A stretch of 64,000 nt of DNA from a virus. Position 1 is the stretch's first letter. The number at the start of each line of letters is the position of its first letter. Shown here in pieces: positions 7,036-15,524 of the stretch. The notes below the pieces were generated by a model. The model saw nothing but the letters and a program-made list of their open reading frames with translations, was not told the origin of the DNA and ran no database searches. The translations under genes and the position numbers were made by a program. The DNA lies in the IMG/VR virus record IMGVR_UViG_3300047548_000314, positions 1-64,000 of that record; one strand, given 5' to 3'.

Positions 7036-7932
7036 TTACTTCTGCGAAGCAATAAGCTGATTGAGAGCCTCAACAAGCTTTTCGGGAGTCAGAGTGCTAG
7101 CTTCACGCTCAGCAGCTTCCTGCACACTCTTAGCAAACGCCTCGTCAACCTTATCCTTATCGATTTCGTCAACGATTTCATAGCGGCAAGCACGGCCCTT
7201 GCTATCATTGTAGTCAGTAGGAATGCTGACAACATCGCGAGGATTGATCTTGAGGATGATCGTGCGGTCACCGTGAAAGCTACGCAGATACTCCTTAGAG
7301 CAGAAGTGCAGACCAGTAGAGCAAGTGCGGTTCTGATCATCGTCTACAAGATTGCGCTCCATAGAAACTACAGTAACACCGTCGACAACTTCAACAGTAA
7401 CTTCGTTGTTCTTACCTGCATTTTCTGCAATAGCAGCCTTATCCTCGTCAGTCAGATAGACAGCGGGCTTGTTAAGCACAGTGCCCGAATGACAATCAAG
7501 ATAGTCACCACGAACCTTCTTGTAAGCGAGGAAGCAACCATCCGGGGTAATCGGAAGAGTGTTCTTCTCAAGGAAGCCATAGAGTTCGTTGACAGCCCGC
7601 TTGCTCGGATTCTGCATCAGATTCTCCATAAAAGCAACAAGCGGCTCAACAGGGAAGTCTTCCTGGATCATAGCAACCATACGCTTGGTGAGAGCATTGT
7701 GCATTTCACGACCCTTCCAGAAGATAGTATCTCCCTGGATCTCAATGTTGCCCTGACCGAAATTGATCACAGCCTTCTTGGGTTCGATGATATCCTGAAC
7801 AGTTTCCCACTCACCTGCCTTGATAGCATTGAGCAGCTTATTATAAGCAATATGGCTCTTACTGATAGTATGCGGCGTAGTGCCGATAACCACAGTGATG
7901 TTAGAACCCTGGACAATATACGGAAACGACAT
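7036..7932 (-). CDS. rIIB: RIIB-like protein, 298 aa
   Basis: The sequence shows the RIIB hallmark FLAYKKVRGDYLDCHSGTVLNKP near residue 140 and a C-terminal region with HFCSKEYLRSF. T4 RIIB (312 aa) acts with RIIA at the membrane in rapid-lysis control and exclusion by lambda Rex; the mechanism is unsettled. It lies just downstream of rIIA in the usual order and has its own promoter at 7968-7996. Confidence 0.9.
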   Translation of the reverse strand: MSFPYIVQGSNITVVIGTTPHTISKSHIAYNKLLNAIKAGEWETVQDIIEPKKAVINFGQGNIEIQGDTIFWKGREMHNALTKRMVAMIQEDFPVEPLVAFMENLMQNPSKRAVNELYGFLEKNTLPITPDGCFLAYKKVRGDYLDCHSGTVLNKPAVYLTDEDKAAIAENAGKNNEVTVEVVDGVTVVSMERNLVDDDQNRTCSTGLHFCSKEYLRSFHGDRTIILKINPRDVVSIPTDYNDSKGRACRYEIVDEIDKDKVDEAFAKSVQEAAEREASTLTPEKLVEALNQLIASQK

Positions 7933-7967
7933 TTAAATTACCTTTCAAAGAGAGTTTAGAGAATTAA

Positions 7968-7996
7968 TTAATAACACACTTACACAACAATGTCAA
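7968..7996 (-). promoter_or_regulatory. Sigma-70-like promoter for rIIB
   Basis: TTGACA (7991-7996), 17 bp, TATTAA (7968-7973), in the short gap between rIIA and rIIB. Confidence 0.7.
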
Positions 7997-7999
7997 CAC

Positions 8000-10144
8000 T
8001 TAAATAGCCTTATAAGCATCAATAGCATTGATATATTCAGCAATTGCCTTCGTATCACGATAGTAACGGCTGAGTTCGTTAAGGAGAGGATAACGCTGCT
8101 GAAGGTCTTCCATTTCCTTCTTGTACTTAGCAACTTCATCGGTCACATTAACATTTCCTGCTTCCACCTTATAGATGGTGCACAGAGTCTGGAAGCCCCT
8201 ACGAGTATTTGCGCTAGATGCCTTAACACCAACAAACTCGTTAAACAGCTTGAGATAAGGACTATCACTGTTCAATTCATTCTGAATATAGTTGTGCCTA
8301 AAGAACGAATCGAAGTCAATAGCTTCCTTAATTACACTCTTAACATCAACTACATTCGGCTGGGTCAGCTTATCAGCTACATATGTATCAAGATCAACCC
8401 AGTTCTTCTTGCTCTGAATAGCCTTAAGATCACTCTTACGAACACCATAAACAGTTTCAGTAAGAACACCACTATCAGCAAGAGCGGAAGCAAAAGTCTT
8501 CATATCATATGCCCTAGCAACACCTTCGCACCGAAAACCAGTAAGCGGAAGATAGTAGTAAGTCTTGCTATCGTCAAACGAATCAATCGCGCCGGCATCG
8601 CGCCAGACCATATCCTGGCTATTCATATGCCCAAGATTGTTACGGCGCTCAAGCTTGAGGATAGAGATATTCTTACCCAAACCCTTAGCGCGTTCCTTCT
8701 CCATAAGAGTAGAAGCCTTACGAATCTGCTTCTTGGGCGGATTGGAAAGTGCCTTGAAGAAGCTGTCAAGCTTCATGTCCTTAGCCTTTACAGCCTTTTC
8801 GAGGACATAAACATAATCATTATTTCCAACATCATCGGAGTTTTTCCAATGATACTTAGCGCGTTCCTGCGCACCAACCCTAGTGTCATTCACGACAAAC
8901 TGGGTATTCTTAGAAACAGCAATCGACCAGTGCTTTTCATAGTGACCAGTTTCGTTATTGTAAATGTTCTCCAAATTAATACGAGAAGCAGTATTAGAAC
9001 CATATCCGTGATTAATGTAGAAACCACGAACAACAAGATTATACTTCTTTTCCAGAGTCTTTTCGTCAAACAGAAACTTCTTAGTGCGATTATAGCGATT
9101 ATTGGTAATCAGTTCAAAGCCAGTGTCAGTTACATACTTCTGCGTAGCAGCAGCCCAAAGATCACTGTTCAGCTTCTTCTCAAGAATATAAGCCTTTTCC
9201 CAAGCATTCTTGACACTAGCAACTTCTTCGGCAACACGATCAGCAAGCACACTATTCAGTGCTTCAAGCTTTGCCTTGATAGCAGCAACAGTTTCAGGAA
9301 TGTAGGAGAGACCTTCACGAGAAGCCTGAATGTCAAGTTCACCAATGTTAAACTCAATAGTCAGACCACAACGCAGAAGGTGACCAACTTCACCGAGGTC
9401 CATATTGCTGGGAACATCAAGCGGATATTCAATGTTACCCATAACAGCAACGCTACGACCATGAGTGTTAGTGTGGACACCAGGAATAATGTCACGATCT
9501 TCGTAGTTAGGATCAATGAACGAGAACTCGCCGGCACCGCCAGACACCACCGGACGATTCTTGAAATGCTTGTAAACGTGGCGAGCTTCTTCCTGAAACT
9601 TGCGGAAGTCATAACTATCTTCAACTGCAAAACGGATCTCAACACCAGTAGGTTCGTTACTAGCTTCCTCGCCCATCGGAGCAATGCTAGGAACACCCTC
9701 TTCATTGATGAATGCAGTAAACACACGCTTGATGCCATTCTTGACAGCAACAATAGTGAAATTGTCGGTATAGCTGAACGCACTCTTAGAACCCAGCCCA
9801 AGACCACCGATCAGTTCGTCGGTAGCAGTCTTGGTAGACTCAAAGTAAGTGGTGAAAATGTTACGAACTTCCTGTTCGTCAAGGCCCACACCATAGTCGC
9901 GAACACTGAACCAGGGCTCAAGAGTGTTGGGAAGGTGCACATCAAAGGGCACATCGCTACGACCTGCTTGAGTATGCGAGTCATCAGCGTTACAAGAATA
10001 TTCACGGATAATAGCACGGACCTTGTTAGCATATAGGCCCGAACTAAGAATGCTAAATGCCTTAGCACTGTTGCGAATGCGGAATTCACCTACCTGTCCG
10101 ACATTACTAAGAATAGGTTCGCTAGTAGCGTTCTTGATAATCAT
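8000..10144 (-). CDS. rIIA: RIIA-like protein, GHKL-fold ATPase, 714 aa
   Basis: The N-terminal third carries the GHKL ATP-binding boxes: REYSCNADDSH (N-box, N52), VRDYGVGLD (D83-x-G-x-G) and LIGGLGLGSKSAF (about residues 111-123). The length is close to T4 RIIA (725 aa). RIIA is a membrane-associated protein that acts with RIIB in lysis and superinfection control. The gene has a promoter at 10175-10203, and rIIB follows 67 bp later. The long open frame on the opposite strand is a shadow. Confidence 0.92.
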   Translation of the reverse strand: MIIKNATSEPILSNVGQVGEFRIRNSAKAFSILSSGLYANKVRAIIREYSCNADDSHTQAGRSDVPFDVHLPNTLEPWFSVRDYGVGLDEQEVRNIFTTYFESTKTATDELIGGLGLGSKSAFSYTDNFTIVAVKNGIKRVFTAFINEEGVPSIAPMGEEASNEPTGVEIRFAVEDSYDFRKFQEEARHVYKHFKNRPVVSGGAGEFSFIDPNYEDRDIIPGVHTNTHGRSVAVMGNIEYPLDVPSNMDLGEVGHLLRCGLTIEFNIGELDIQASREGLSYIPETVAAIKAKLEALNSVLADRVAEEVASVKNAWEKAYILEKKLNSDLWAAATQKYVTDTGFELITNNRYNRTKKFLFDEKTLEKKYNLVVRGFYINHGYGSNTASRINLENIYNNETGHYEKHWSIAVSKNTQFVVNDTRVGAQERAKYHWKNSDDVGNNDYVYVLEKAVKAKDMKLDSFFKALSNPPKKQIRKASTLMEKERAKGLGKNISILKLERRNNLGHMNSQDMVWRDAGAIDSFDDSKTYYYLPLTGFRCEGVARAYDMKTFASALADSGVLTETVYGVRKSDLKAIQSKKNWVDLDTYVADKLTQPNVVDVKSVIKEAIDFDSFFRHNYIQNELNSDSPYLKLFNEFVGVKASSANTRRGFQTLCTIYKVEAGNVNVTDEVAKYKKEMEDLQQRYPLLNELSRYYRDTKAIAEYINAIDAYKAI

Positions 10145-10174
10145 TGTGTCTCTCTGTCTTGAGTTAATATATTA

Positions 10175-10203
10175 CTTATAGCATTTTGGGTAAGTGGTGT
10201 CAA
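10175..10203 (-). promoter_or_regulatory. Early promoter for rIIA
   Basis: TTGACA (10198-10203), 17 bp, TATAAG (10175-10180). The spacer and upstream bases match the repeated cassette at 10473-10518 closely, so this is a diverged fourth copy. Confidence 0.8.
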
Positions 10204-10219
10204 CCGAAAAGTTGCCTAA

Positions 10220-10465
10220 TTAAGCAATAAGAGAATCAACAAGGTCCTGCTTAGAACCAAATGCATCTTCGACCGGGACAAAACCGTGACATGTGGCATA
10301 CGCTTCACGACCCTTACCGAACGGAGTGAACAGTTCTTTCTGTTGATCAGTGCAAGCCCAATCTTCGTGGGCATTTTCAACTACGATACGAGCAAGGACC
10401 TTTGCACTGTGAATGCGGTCGTTGCGAATGTAGTAGATAATCTGTTCGAGGTCAAACTTAAACAT
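10220..10465 (-). CDS. Conserved hypothetical protein, 81 aa
   Basis: The sequence runs MFKFDLEQIIYYIRNDRIHS, then a Cys/His pair (DWACTDQQ, ATCHGF) and a C-terminal acidic helix. Short phage proteins with the pattern N-x-(K/R)-IHSA-V-L-x-R-x-VEN are common near rII regions; none has a known role. It has a cassette promoter and AAGGAGA ribosome site of its own. Confidence 0.75.
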   Translation of the reverse strand: MFKFDLEQIIYYIRNDRIHSAKVLARIVVENAHEDWACTDQQKELFTPFGKGREAYATCHGFVPVEDAFGSKQDLVDSLIA

Positions 10466-10489
10466 TCAGTGTCTCCTTGCTATATATTT

Positions 10490-10518
10490 GTTATAGCATT
10501 TTGGGTAAGTGGTGTCAA
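10490..10518 (-). promoter_or_regulatory. Early promoter, cassette copy 2
   Basis: TTGACA (10513-10518), 17 bp, TATAAC (10490-10495), inside the 36-base block 10473-10508 identical to those at 4908 and 23226. Confidence 0.85.
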
Positions 10519-10778
10519 CCACTTTTTTCCAAATTCTGCAAAAAAGTTAAAACTTCTTCCTCACTGTTGTAGATACCGTGATGATTAATAGGGTATTTCA
10601 ATGCTACATGTATTTGATTACCAAACTTGCGTATGATGCCATAACCAGGATAGCGTCCTGAACCAGGCGCACGGTTGTTCCACCGAGTGCGTCTATAACT
10701 CGTCCAAGGGAATGGCTTGCAATCATACTCGGTTCCGAGCAATTCAGCACACTTATGATAAAAGGTTTCGTTATCCAT
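10515..10778 (-). CDS. Hypothetical protein, 87 aa, probably leaderless mRNA
   Basis: The product (MDNETFYHKCAELLGTEYDC) is basic in the middle, with a Tyr/Gly/Arg stretch (GSGRYPGYG), and has a C-terminal helix. No domain is recognised. There is no Shine-Dalgarno. The -10 box (10785-10790) lies exactly six bases before the ATG, which puts the expected transcription start on the A of the start codon. Confidence 0.7.
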   Translation of the reverse strand: MDNETFYHKCAELLGTEYDCKPFPWTSYRRTRWNNRAPGSGRYPGYGIIRKFGNQIHVALKYPINHHGIYNSEEEVLTFLQNLEKSG

Positions 10779-10784
10779 TGTTAT

Positions 10785-10813
10785 ACTCTATCAGTAAACA
10801 ATAGATATGTCAA
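10785..10813 (-). promoter_or_regulatory. Sigma-70-like promoter, leaderless type
   Basis: TTGACA (10808-10813), 17 bp, TAGAGT (10785-10790), with the ATG at the predicted +1. Confidence 0.7.
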
Positions 10814-10820
10814 GCGAAAT

Positions 10821-10889
10821 GATAAATAAAAGTGTAGTTCGCGGAGGTGAGATTCCCAACTACTCTAATACTGTTAAGGAGTATCAGCA
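10821..10889 (+). promoter_or_regulatory. Homing-endonuclease leader, copy 2
   Basis: GATAAATA (10821-10828), then stem GTAGTT (10834-10839)/AACTAC (10858-10863) with inner GGA (10843-10845)/TCC (10854-10856). A second stem ATACT (10868-10872)/AGTAT (10880-10884) has the ribosome site in its 7-base loop. Confidence 0.88.
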
Positions 10890-11591
10890 ATGACTATTTA
10901 TTATGTATATGCCTACCTAAGAAAAGATGGAAGCCCTTACTATATCGGCAAAGGCAAGGATGATCGTGCTTCAAGAGGCAGGCACGATGTTGCTATACCA
11001 AATGATCCTAGTCGTATTGTATTTATGGAAACCGGGTTAACAAATGTGGGCGCTTGTGCATTGGAACGCCGGTATATTCGTTGGTACGGTAGAAAAGATA
11101 TCGGAACCGGCATACTGCGTAACAAAACCGAAGGCGGCGATGGCGGAAAGACGATCAGTACTGAACATCGCCGCCGGATCAATAAACAGTTATGGGAGGA
11201 TGGCGCATTCAATAATAGACCTGCACCATCCAATGCCACAAGAGAAAAAATATCAAATAAGTTAATGGGCCGGCCCGCCCCGTTAACGGAAGCCGGACGA
11301 GAACGAAAACGAAAAGCAACGCTATTGGCCTGGAGCGACCCCGAACAGCGCAAAACCCGAATAGAAAATATTAAAAAAGCAAGATCACTTAACCCTACTA
11401 CACACACTGCGGAAACTCGTAAAAAAATAGCAGACGCATTAAAGAATCGCAATACTGACAGAAATATATATTATAATGATCCTAGGCACTGTGCTTGCTG
11501 CGGCACGGAGCTTGCATATGAAAAACGAAACAACAATACTTGTAGTAGGTCGTGTAGTAAAGTTCTATATCACCGAACCACGATCAAATAA
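10890..11591 (+). CDS. GIY-YIG homing endonuclease with zinc-binding tail, 233 aa
   Basis: The nuclease core reads [23 protein letters not shown], with the Glu/Arg helix [13 protein letters not shown]. It is followed by NUMOD3-like segments ([24 protein letters not shown]). The C-terminus has four cysteines (CACCG and CSRSC), probably a zinc ribbon for DNA binding. Its 3' end overlaps the 44-aa gene on the other strand, which may be the interrupted original neighbour. Late expression from the leader at 10821. Confidence 0.9.
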   Translation: MTIYYVYAYLRKDGSPYYIGKGKDDRASRGRHDVAIPNDPSRIVFMETGLTNVGACALERRYIRWYGRKDIGTGILRNKTEGGDGGKTISTEHRRRINKQLWEDGAFNNRPAPSNATREKISNKLMGRPAPLTEAGRERKRKATLLAWSDPEQRKTRIENIKKARSLNPTTHTAETRKKIADALKNRNTDRNIYYNDPRHCACCGTELAYEKRNNNTCSRSCSKVLYHRTTIK

Positions 11592-11704
11592 CCACTAAGG
11601 TTATAAAGGTAAAAGACCGCCACTCGCTCAACTTCATCTATCGCAGGGCGATGAAGTTCAAGGTCGACATGGCGATCTTTAAGGTGTTCGAGTATCGTTT
11701 TCAT
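11570..11704 (-). CDS. Hypothetical protein, 44 aa, probably leaderless
   Basis: The frame [20 protein letters not shown] continues to GYLIVVR. No Shine-Dalgarno is present, but a promoter puts the transcription start on its ATG (six bases after the -10 box). The last 22 bases overlap the endonuclease on the other strand, so the gene may have lost its original 3' end when the endonuclease arrived. Confidence 0.5.
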   Translation of the reverse strand: MKTILEHLKDRHVDLELHRPAIDEVERVAVFYLYNLSGYLIVVR

Positions 11705-11710
11705 AGATTG

Positions 11711-11739
11711 ACATTACACTACTTTGGGTAAGCTGTCAA
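11711..11739 (-). promoter_or_regulatory. Sigma-70-like promoter, leaderless type
   Basis: TTGACA (11734-11739), a 17 bp spacer that contains ACCCAAA as in the cassette promoters, and TAATGT (11711-11716). It lies in the 3' end of the DUF1289-like gene. Confidence 0.65.
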
Positions 11740-11880
11740 CCTAATCCTATCTATTATTTTAGCTTGCTGCGACTCAGACAGTCTGGACCAACTTGCAATC
11801 TCATCAATGGTTCTCCCGCATCCTTTACAGATGCGGGAGTCATTCAGCTTACAAATATCGATGCAAGGTGATTTTACCAC
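11719..11880 (-). CDS. DUF1289-like Cys4 protein, 53 aa
   Basis: The protein VKSPCIDICKLNDSRICKGC and the following RTIDEIASWSRLSESQQAKI match the DUF1289 pattern: four cysteines (C6, C10, C18, C21 counting the GTG as 1), then RT-x-x-EI-x-x-W. Such proteins are thought to bind a metal; their role is unknown. The GTG start overlaps the stop of the upstream gene (GTGGTAA). A perfect 10-bp inverted repeat (11813-11822 with 11830-11839) lies inside the coding region. Confidence 0.7.
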   Translation of the reverse strand: MVKSPCIDICKLNDSRICKGCGRTIDEIASWSRLSESQQAKIIDRIRLTAYPK

Positions 11881-12065
11881 TCAATCTTCCAACCATTGTA
11901 ATCAGGAAACCTAGACCGCAGCATTCTAACTTCATCTTCTACTGCTGTCCCTGACCAACCTTCATAACGATAGGCTACTTTGAATACCCCGTCTTTATAG
12001 ACATTCACTACATAGTCTAGCATTTTACTGGTTCCAGGAGACGAAAGTTTTTGTATTTTCAACAT
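11874..12065 (-). CDS. Hypothetical protein, 63 aa
   Basis: ATG 12065 (MLKIQKLSSPGTSK) is preferred because GGGAG lies nine bases before it; an ATG two codons earlier is too close. The C-terminal half resembles part of the 91-aa protein at 6664. Function unknown. It shares a promoter (12095-12122) with the DUF1289-like gene. Confidence 0.65.
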   Translation of the reverse strand: MLKIQKLSSPGTSKMLDYVVNVYKDGVFKVAYRYEGWSGTAVEDEVRMLRSRFPDYNGWKIEW

Positions 12066-12094
12066 AATCATTCTCCCTTCGTAAGTATTTAGCT

Positions 12095-12122
12095 ATTTTA
12101 CGCAATCAATGTGTTATGTCAA
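12095..12122 (-). promoter_or_regulatory. Sigma-70-like promoter
   Basis: TTGACA (12117-12122), a 16 bp spacer and TAAAAT (12095-12100), upstream of the gene at 12065. Confidence 0.65.
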
Positions 12123-12252
12123 GTGTTTTCCTATAATTTTCGTCAAATGTTAATTTGCAAGGTGACCAGTTACAAGCGTGACTAACTAGTTTGTTGCAAA
12201 TATTACACTTAATTTTAGTCTCGGTTTTTGAGGATTTTGTCAATAAGCCCAT
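12106..12252 (-). CDS. Possible Cys4 zinc-binding protein overlapping clpP, 48 aa
   Basis: This frame starts inside the last codons of clpP, shifted by one base, and runs past its end: [20 protein letters not shown], then HACNWSPCK. It has a C-x2-C pair and a C-x4-C pair, as in small zinc-ribbon proteins. A full AGGAGG ribosome site lies nine bases before its ATG, within clpP codons. Translation would be coupled to clpP. Moderate confidence because only sequence pattern supports it. Confidence 0.5.
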   Translation of the reverse strand: MGLLTKSSKTETKIKCNICNKLVSHACNWSPCKLTFDENYRKTLDITH

Positions 12253-12805
12253 AGTCTAGTGCCTCCTGCGCACTCATAAAATAATCTCGTTCCATATCCT
12301 TGCTTAGGTCCTCAAAAGTCTTACCCTTGCTGTTATGTGTAACATAGATTTCAGTAAGATTCTTCTTCATTGCGAGGATTTCACGAACCTGAATTTCCAT
12401 ATCAGTTGCTTGGCCCCTTGCACCACCGCTTGGCTGGTGAATCATATGGCGAGCATTAGGTAGCATATAACGCTTTCCTGCTGCACCGGCTTGAGCAAGC
12501 AATGAACCCATACTGCAAGCCTGTCCCATAACAATAGTGGTAACATCAGGCTTGATAAACTGCATGGTATCGTAGATTGCCATTCCAGCAGTTACACTAC
12601 CGCCCGGGCTATTAATATATAGGCTAATATCCAAACTAGGATCTTCTGATTCCAGGAAAAGTAATTGGGCAACGATTAAGTTTGCCATCTGATCGTGAAC
12701 TTCGCCCTCAAGCAAGATAACACGTTCGCGTAATAGTCGGCTATAAATGTCATATGAACGTTCACCTCGGCTACTCTGTTCAATGACAATGGGTACTAGT
12801 GACAT
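12215..12805 (-). CDS. clpP: ClpP serine protease subunit, 196 aa
   Basis: This is a full-length ClpP, the barrel-forming protease that degrades proteins fed to it by ClpX or ClpA. The catalytic triad is visible: S98 in GQACSMGS, H123 in [10 protein letters not shown] and the Asp in KDMERD (about D170). The oxyanion segment SPGGSV and the final [15 protein letters not shown] are typical. It is one of four proteostasis genes in 12.2-17.6 kb. Most T4-like phages lack it. Confidence 0.95.
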   Translation of the reverse strand: MSLVPIVIEQSSRGERSYDIYSRLLRERVILLEGEVHDQMANLIVAQLLFLESEDPSLDISLYINSPGGSVTAGMAIYDTMQFIKPDVTTIVMGQACSMGSLLAQAGAAGKRYMLPNARHMIHQPSGGARGQATDMEIQVREILAMKKNLTEIYVTHNSKGKTFEDLSKDMERDYFMSAQEALDYGLIDKILKNRD

Positions 12806-12872
12806 TAAAAATCCTTTATGTTGTTGAGAAAATCAATTTACTACAAAACGCAAATTAACACAACAGTTTAGG

Positions 12873-14414
12873 TTACCTTTTCTTTCTTCCTACGTCACCG
12901 ACTGCGCGAGGTTCGGTTGGCTCTTGTCGCTTGCCGGCACCCGTTGCTATCGCTGCTGCCTGGTTTTTGAATTCTTTTTCGCTAGGGATACGCTTGTCTC
13001 TACCCACTACTTCATTGTCGCCGGCACTATCCGTGTCTTCAGGCTTGCCTTTACCCTTGTCAATTTTGAATGTAAAGTTACCTTTAATACCTGTGCTATA
13101 GTAGGTTTTGCCAGCACTTAGATAGACGCCTTTGATACTATCGCCGGGATATACAGTATCAAACTCACTTAATGTCCACTGTCCTTTACTTTCTTTGGCT
13201 TTAGTATATACCTGTACCAATGCACCATTGTTGAGAATATCAGCTGCCGCTTTACTGAAATTAGTATGTTCGTTGACTTCTTCTGCGGCTTTATGTGCTA
13301 CAGCAGCTAATAAGTGATAGTAAAAATTAACACTTTCTGGATTATCTGTCTTTCTGCTTTGAGCTAGTTTAACTAAATTGTCAGATAAACCCATATTCTC
13401 AAGTTCACTCATTGGTTGAGGACGCATTTCTTTAAATAAGCGAATCTTGTTAGCATCTTCTCTATCAATGATATCATACTTTAATCCAAGATAGATAGGG
13501 GCTAATGCCTGTCCCTTCTTTTGAATCTCTCGCATAATTTCGATAGTATCTTCATATTTTTCAATCAATTTTCTGCCAGCATCAGTTTCACTTAATTCAT
13601 TAACGCTATTGATGAGGTTACTAGTGCTTGCAGTGGCACCTTTTCCTCCCTTAGTGCTGACTTTAATTGACTTGCCTTCACTATTAGTCATTATACTGTC
13701 ACTTAACCCAGCAGTCTTGCTATCGTCAAATGATATTACAGTACCTTCAAACGATCCTCCTAAAAAGATTTCAGCAGCCTCTCCCGCATTACCAGTATAT
13801 TGACCTCTTTGTAATGCAATGGGCTGTAATATCTCGCAAAAATAATCTCTGAATCCTGTAAAACTAAAATCCTTAGGAGCCTCAAATGTCATTGGCAATG
13901 GTTCGCCGGCAGCTATATTATATGCTACTTGATATAGTGGATTATCAGTGCCCAAACTATTGGCTAATTGATCTAATATATCTTTTACGGTAAGATCAAG
14001 CTTATCAGTTAATAAATCTTGCGGACTTAATCCAGACTGTATCTTAGCAGCAGCTTTACCAGAAAAGCGATAGTCTCCGATTTGGTTAGGAACATAGTTA
14101 TCAGTTACAGAAGGTTTGATACTCTCTAGATATCTACCAAATAAGACTTCACCTTCAGGACTTTCAAAGCTGGCTATAGCGAATCCACCTGATCTACCTG
14201 AACGAGTATTAAGCCATTGCACGTTTTCCCCTGCTTGTTGCAGTGCTTGGTCCATTTCTTCTGGTGATAATTTGCCGCCGCCTTCAGGGAAAAACTTGAT
14301 ACCATTAAAGATTAATTCATTTCCGTTACTGTCACGGAACACATCACCTTGTTTGCGATTTGCAAGTCCGGTGCTTTCATTGATTGTTTCTAGTTTATCT
14401 AAGATATCACGCAT
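12873..14414 (-). CDS. Hypothetical protein, 513 aa, possible head-internal protein
   Basis: The N-terminus (MRDILDKLETINES) resembles the short Met-basic-hydrophobic-Glu peptide shared by the putative head proteins at 52.6-63.6 kb. The middle has a conserved-looking block (KSIKVSTKGGKGATASTSNL) of unknown meaning and the C-terminus is basic. No enzyme motif is recognised. There is no ribosome site. A late promoter (14419-14426) ends four bases before the ATG, so the late mRNA is probably leaderless. Confidence 0.65.
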   Translation of the reverse strand: MRDILDKLETINESTGLANRKQGDVFRDSNGNELIFNGIKFFPEGGGKLSPEEMDQALQQAGENVQWLNTRSGRSGGFAIASFESPEGEVLFGRYLESIKPSVTDNYVPNQIGDYRFSGKAAAKIQSGLSPQDLLTDKLDLTVKDILDQLANSLGTDNPLYQVAYNIAAGEPLPMTFEAPKDFSFTGFRDYFCEILQPIALQRGQYTGNAGEAAEIFLGGSFEGTVISFDDSKTAGLSDSIMTNSEGKSIKVSTKGGKGATASTSNLINSVNELSETDAGRKLIEKYEDTIEIMREIQKKGQALAPIYLGLKYDIIDREDANKIRLFKEMRPQPMSELENMGLSDNLVKLAQSRKTDNPESVNFYYHLLAAVAHKAAEEVNEHTNFSKAAADILNNGALVQVYTKAKESKGQWTLSEFDTVYPGDSIKGVYLSAGKTYYSTGIKGNFTFKIDKGKGKPEDTDSAGDNEVVGRDKRIPSEKEFKNQAAAIATGAGKRQEPTEPRAVGDVGRKKR

Positions 14415-14418
14415 CTTG

Positions 14419-14426
14419 TATTTATT
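14419..14426 (-). promoter_or_regulatory. Late promoter, leaderless type
   Basis: AATAAATA followed by four bases and then ATG at 14414, which places the expected late start at or next to the start codon. Confidence 0.6.
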
Positions 14427-14446
14427 CTAATTATATGGACAGAAGT

Positions 14447-14454
14447 CATAAATA
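14447..14454 (+). promoter_or_regulatory. Late promoter CATAAATA
   Basis: This reads right, toward the two plus-strand genes at 14487 and 14826. It is divergent from the late promoter at 14419. Confidence 0.5.
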
Positions 14455-14486
14455 TAAAAAGAAACATAGCAAATAGGAGAAAAACT

Positions 14487-14825
14487 ATGGAATTTCTAAT
14501 CGCTGCGGTTATTGTTGTTATTGCAGCATATATCGGTTACAAGTATTATCAAGCCAAAACTGCTATTGCACCAGAACCTACTATCCTTGAACTTAGAGAA
14601 ACGACAGAAGTTCTTGTTCAGCCAGTTCAAGCTAAGGCAGATGTTGCAAAGGTAGAAACAACAATAAAGCCAAAGACACCTAAAGCAGAGGTTGCAGAAA
14701 AGCGCACTCGTAGTAAGGGCAAGTTCGTAGGGGATGATAAGTCTACCCCGGACGTAAACGAAGCCTTCAAGGACGGGAAAGCTCCACCAAAGAAGAAAAA
14801 GCCAAACATCAAAATTGCTAAGTAA
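14487..14825 (+). CDS. Single-pass membrane protein with Lys-rich tail, 112 aa
   Basis: Residues 3-21 (FLIAAVIVVIAAYIGYKYY) form one membrane segment at the N-terminus. The rest is a Pro/Lys/Glu-rich, probably unstructured tail ending KAPPKKKKPNIKIAK. AGGAG precedes the ATG. The stop directly abuts the ATG of the next gene (TAAATG), so the pair is co-translated. Topology suggests the tail faces one compartment and recruits a partner; this is inferred. Confidence 0.75.
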   Translation: MEFLIAAVIVVIAAYIGYKYYQAKTAIAPEPTILELRETTEVLVQPVQAKADVAKVETTIKPKTPKAEVAEKRTRSKGKFVGDDKSTPDVNEAFKDGKAPPKKKKPNIKIAK

Positions 14826-15524
14826 ATGCAAGAGATTGGCTTTGATATCATTAGTGACTTATATTTGACCCCGGATGAAAGTTTCAGTTGGGAAAACAAA
14901 GCCACTAGCTTATATTGTATAGTTGCCGGGAATATTAGCAAAGATTTGCGCACTGTGATACAAGTGTTGATACATTTGTCAACTAAGTATCAGGGTGTAT
15001 TCTTTGTTCCCGGCAGACTTGAATATGAAGAATGCGAGAACATCGTAAAACGAACAGAAGAACTTAATGCTATAGCATTAGGAATACCCAACATTTGTAT
15101 GTTACATCAAAATGTTGTGGTTATTGATGGGATAGCACTATTAGGAACAAATGGCTGGGCTAACATTGAAAACAATCTAACAGCTAATAACATTATTATG
15201 TCTGCTGCTAGATATGAAGATTTTTCTTATTTAACCAAATGTTTGACTAAACTTCAACGTCACTTAGACGTTAAAAAGATAATTTTGATAACAAATGCAA
15301 TACCGAATATTGATTTATATTTCGGTGAAGTGCCAGAAAATCTATCTGACCAAATACCCTTGTGTGAAATATTACAAGCTGATACTGAACACAAAGTTAC
15401 ACACTGGGTATTTGGTACTTATAACAAGAATGTTGATGTAAACTCAAACAACATTAACTACTTAAACAATCCATATAATCATAGTATGCCATACTATGCA
15501 AAAAGATTGTCAGTATTAATTTGA
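14826..15524 (+). CDS. Degenerate calcineurin-like phosphoesterase, 232 aa
   Basis: The order of motifs follows the metallophosphoesterase fold, but the metal-binding residues are replaced: ISDLY for the usual DxH, VAGNIS for GD, VPGRLEY for GNHE, ITNAIPN for the THxxP region and WVFGTYNKNVD for GHTH. The protein should keep the fold and lose catalysis, perhaps acting as a binding protein. It is coupled to the membrane protein before it and converges on clpS with a 9-base overlap. Confidence 0.7.
   Translation: MQEIGFDIISDLYLTPDESFSWENKATSLYCIVAGNISKDLRTVIQVLIHLSTKYQGVFFVPGRLEYEECENIVKRTEELNAIALGIPNICMLHQNVVVIDGIALLGTNGWANIENNLTANNIIMSAARYEDFSYLTKCLTKLQRHLDVKKIILITNAIPNIDLYFGEVPENLSDQIPLCEILQADTEHKVTHWVFGTYNKNVDVNSNNINYLNNPYNHSMPYYAKRLSVLI

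Noticed and set aside
8294-10036. A 580-codon open frame on the plus strand
   Set aside because: It is exactly antisense to rIIA, has no ribosome site and shows a low-complexity composition set by rIIA codons.
11813-11839. A perfect 10-bp hairpin that could be a terminator
   Set aside because: It lies inside the DUF1289-like coding region with no T-run on either side, so it was noted there and not listed as a terminator.
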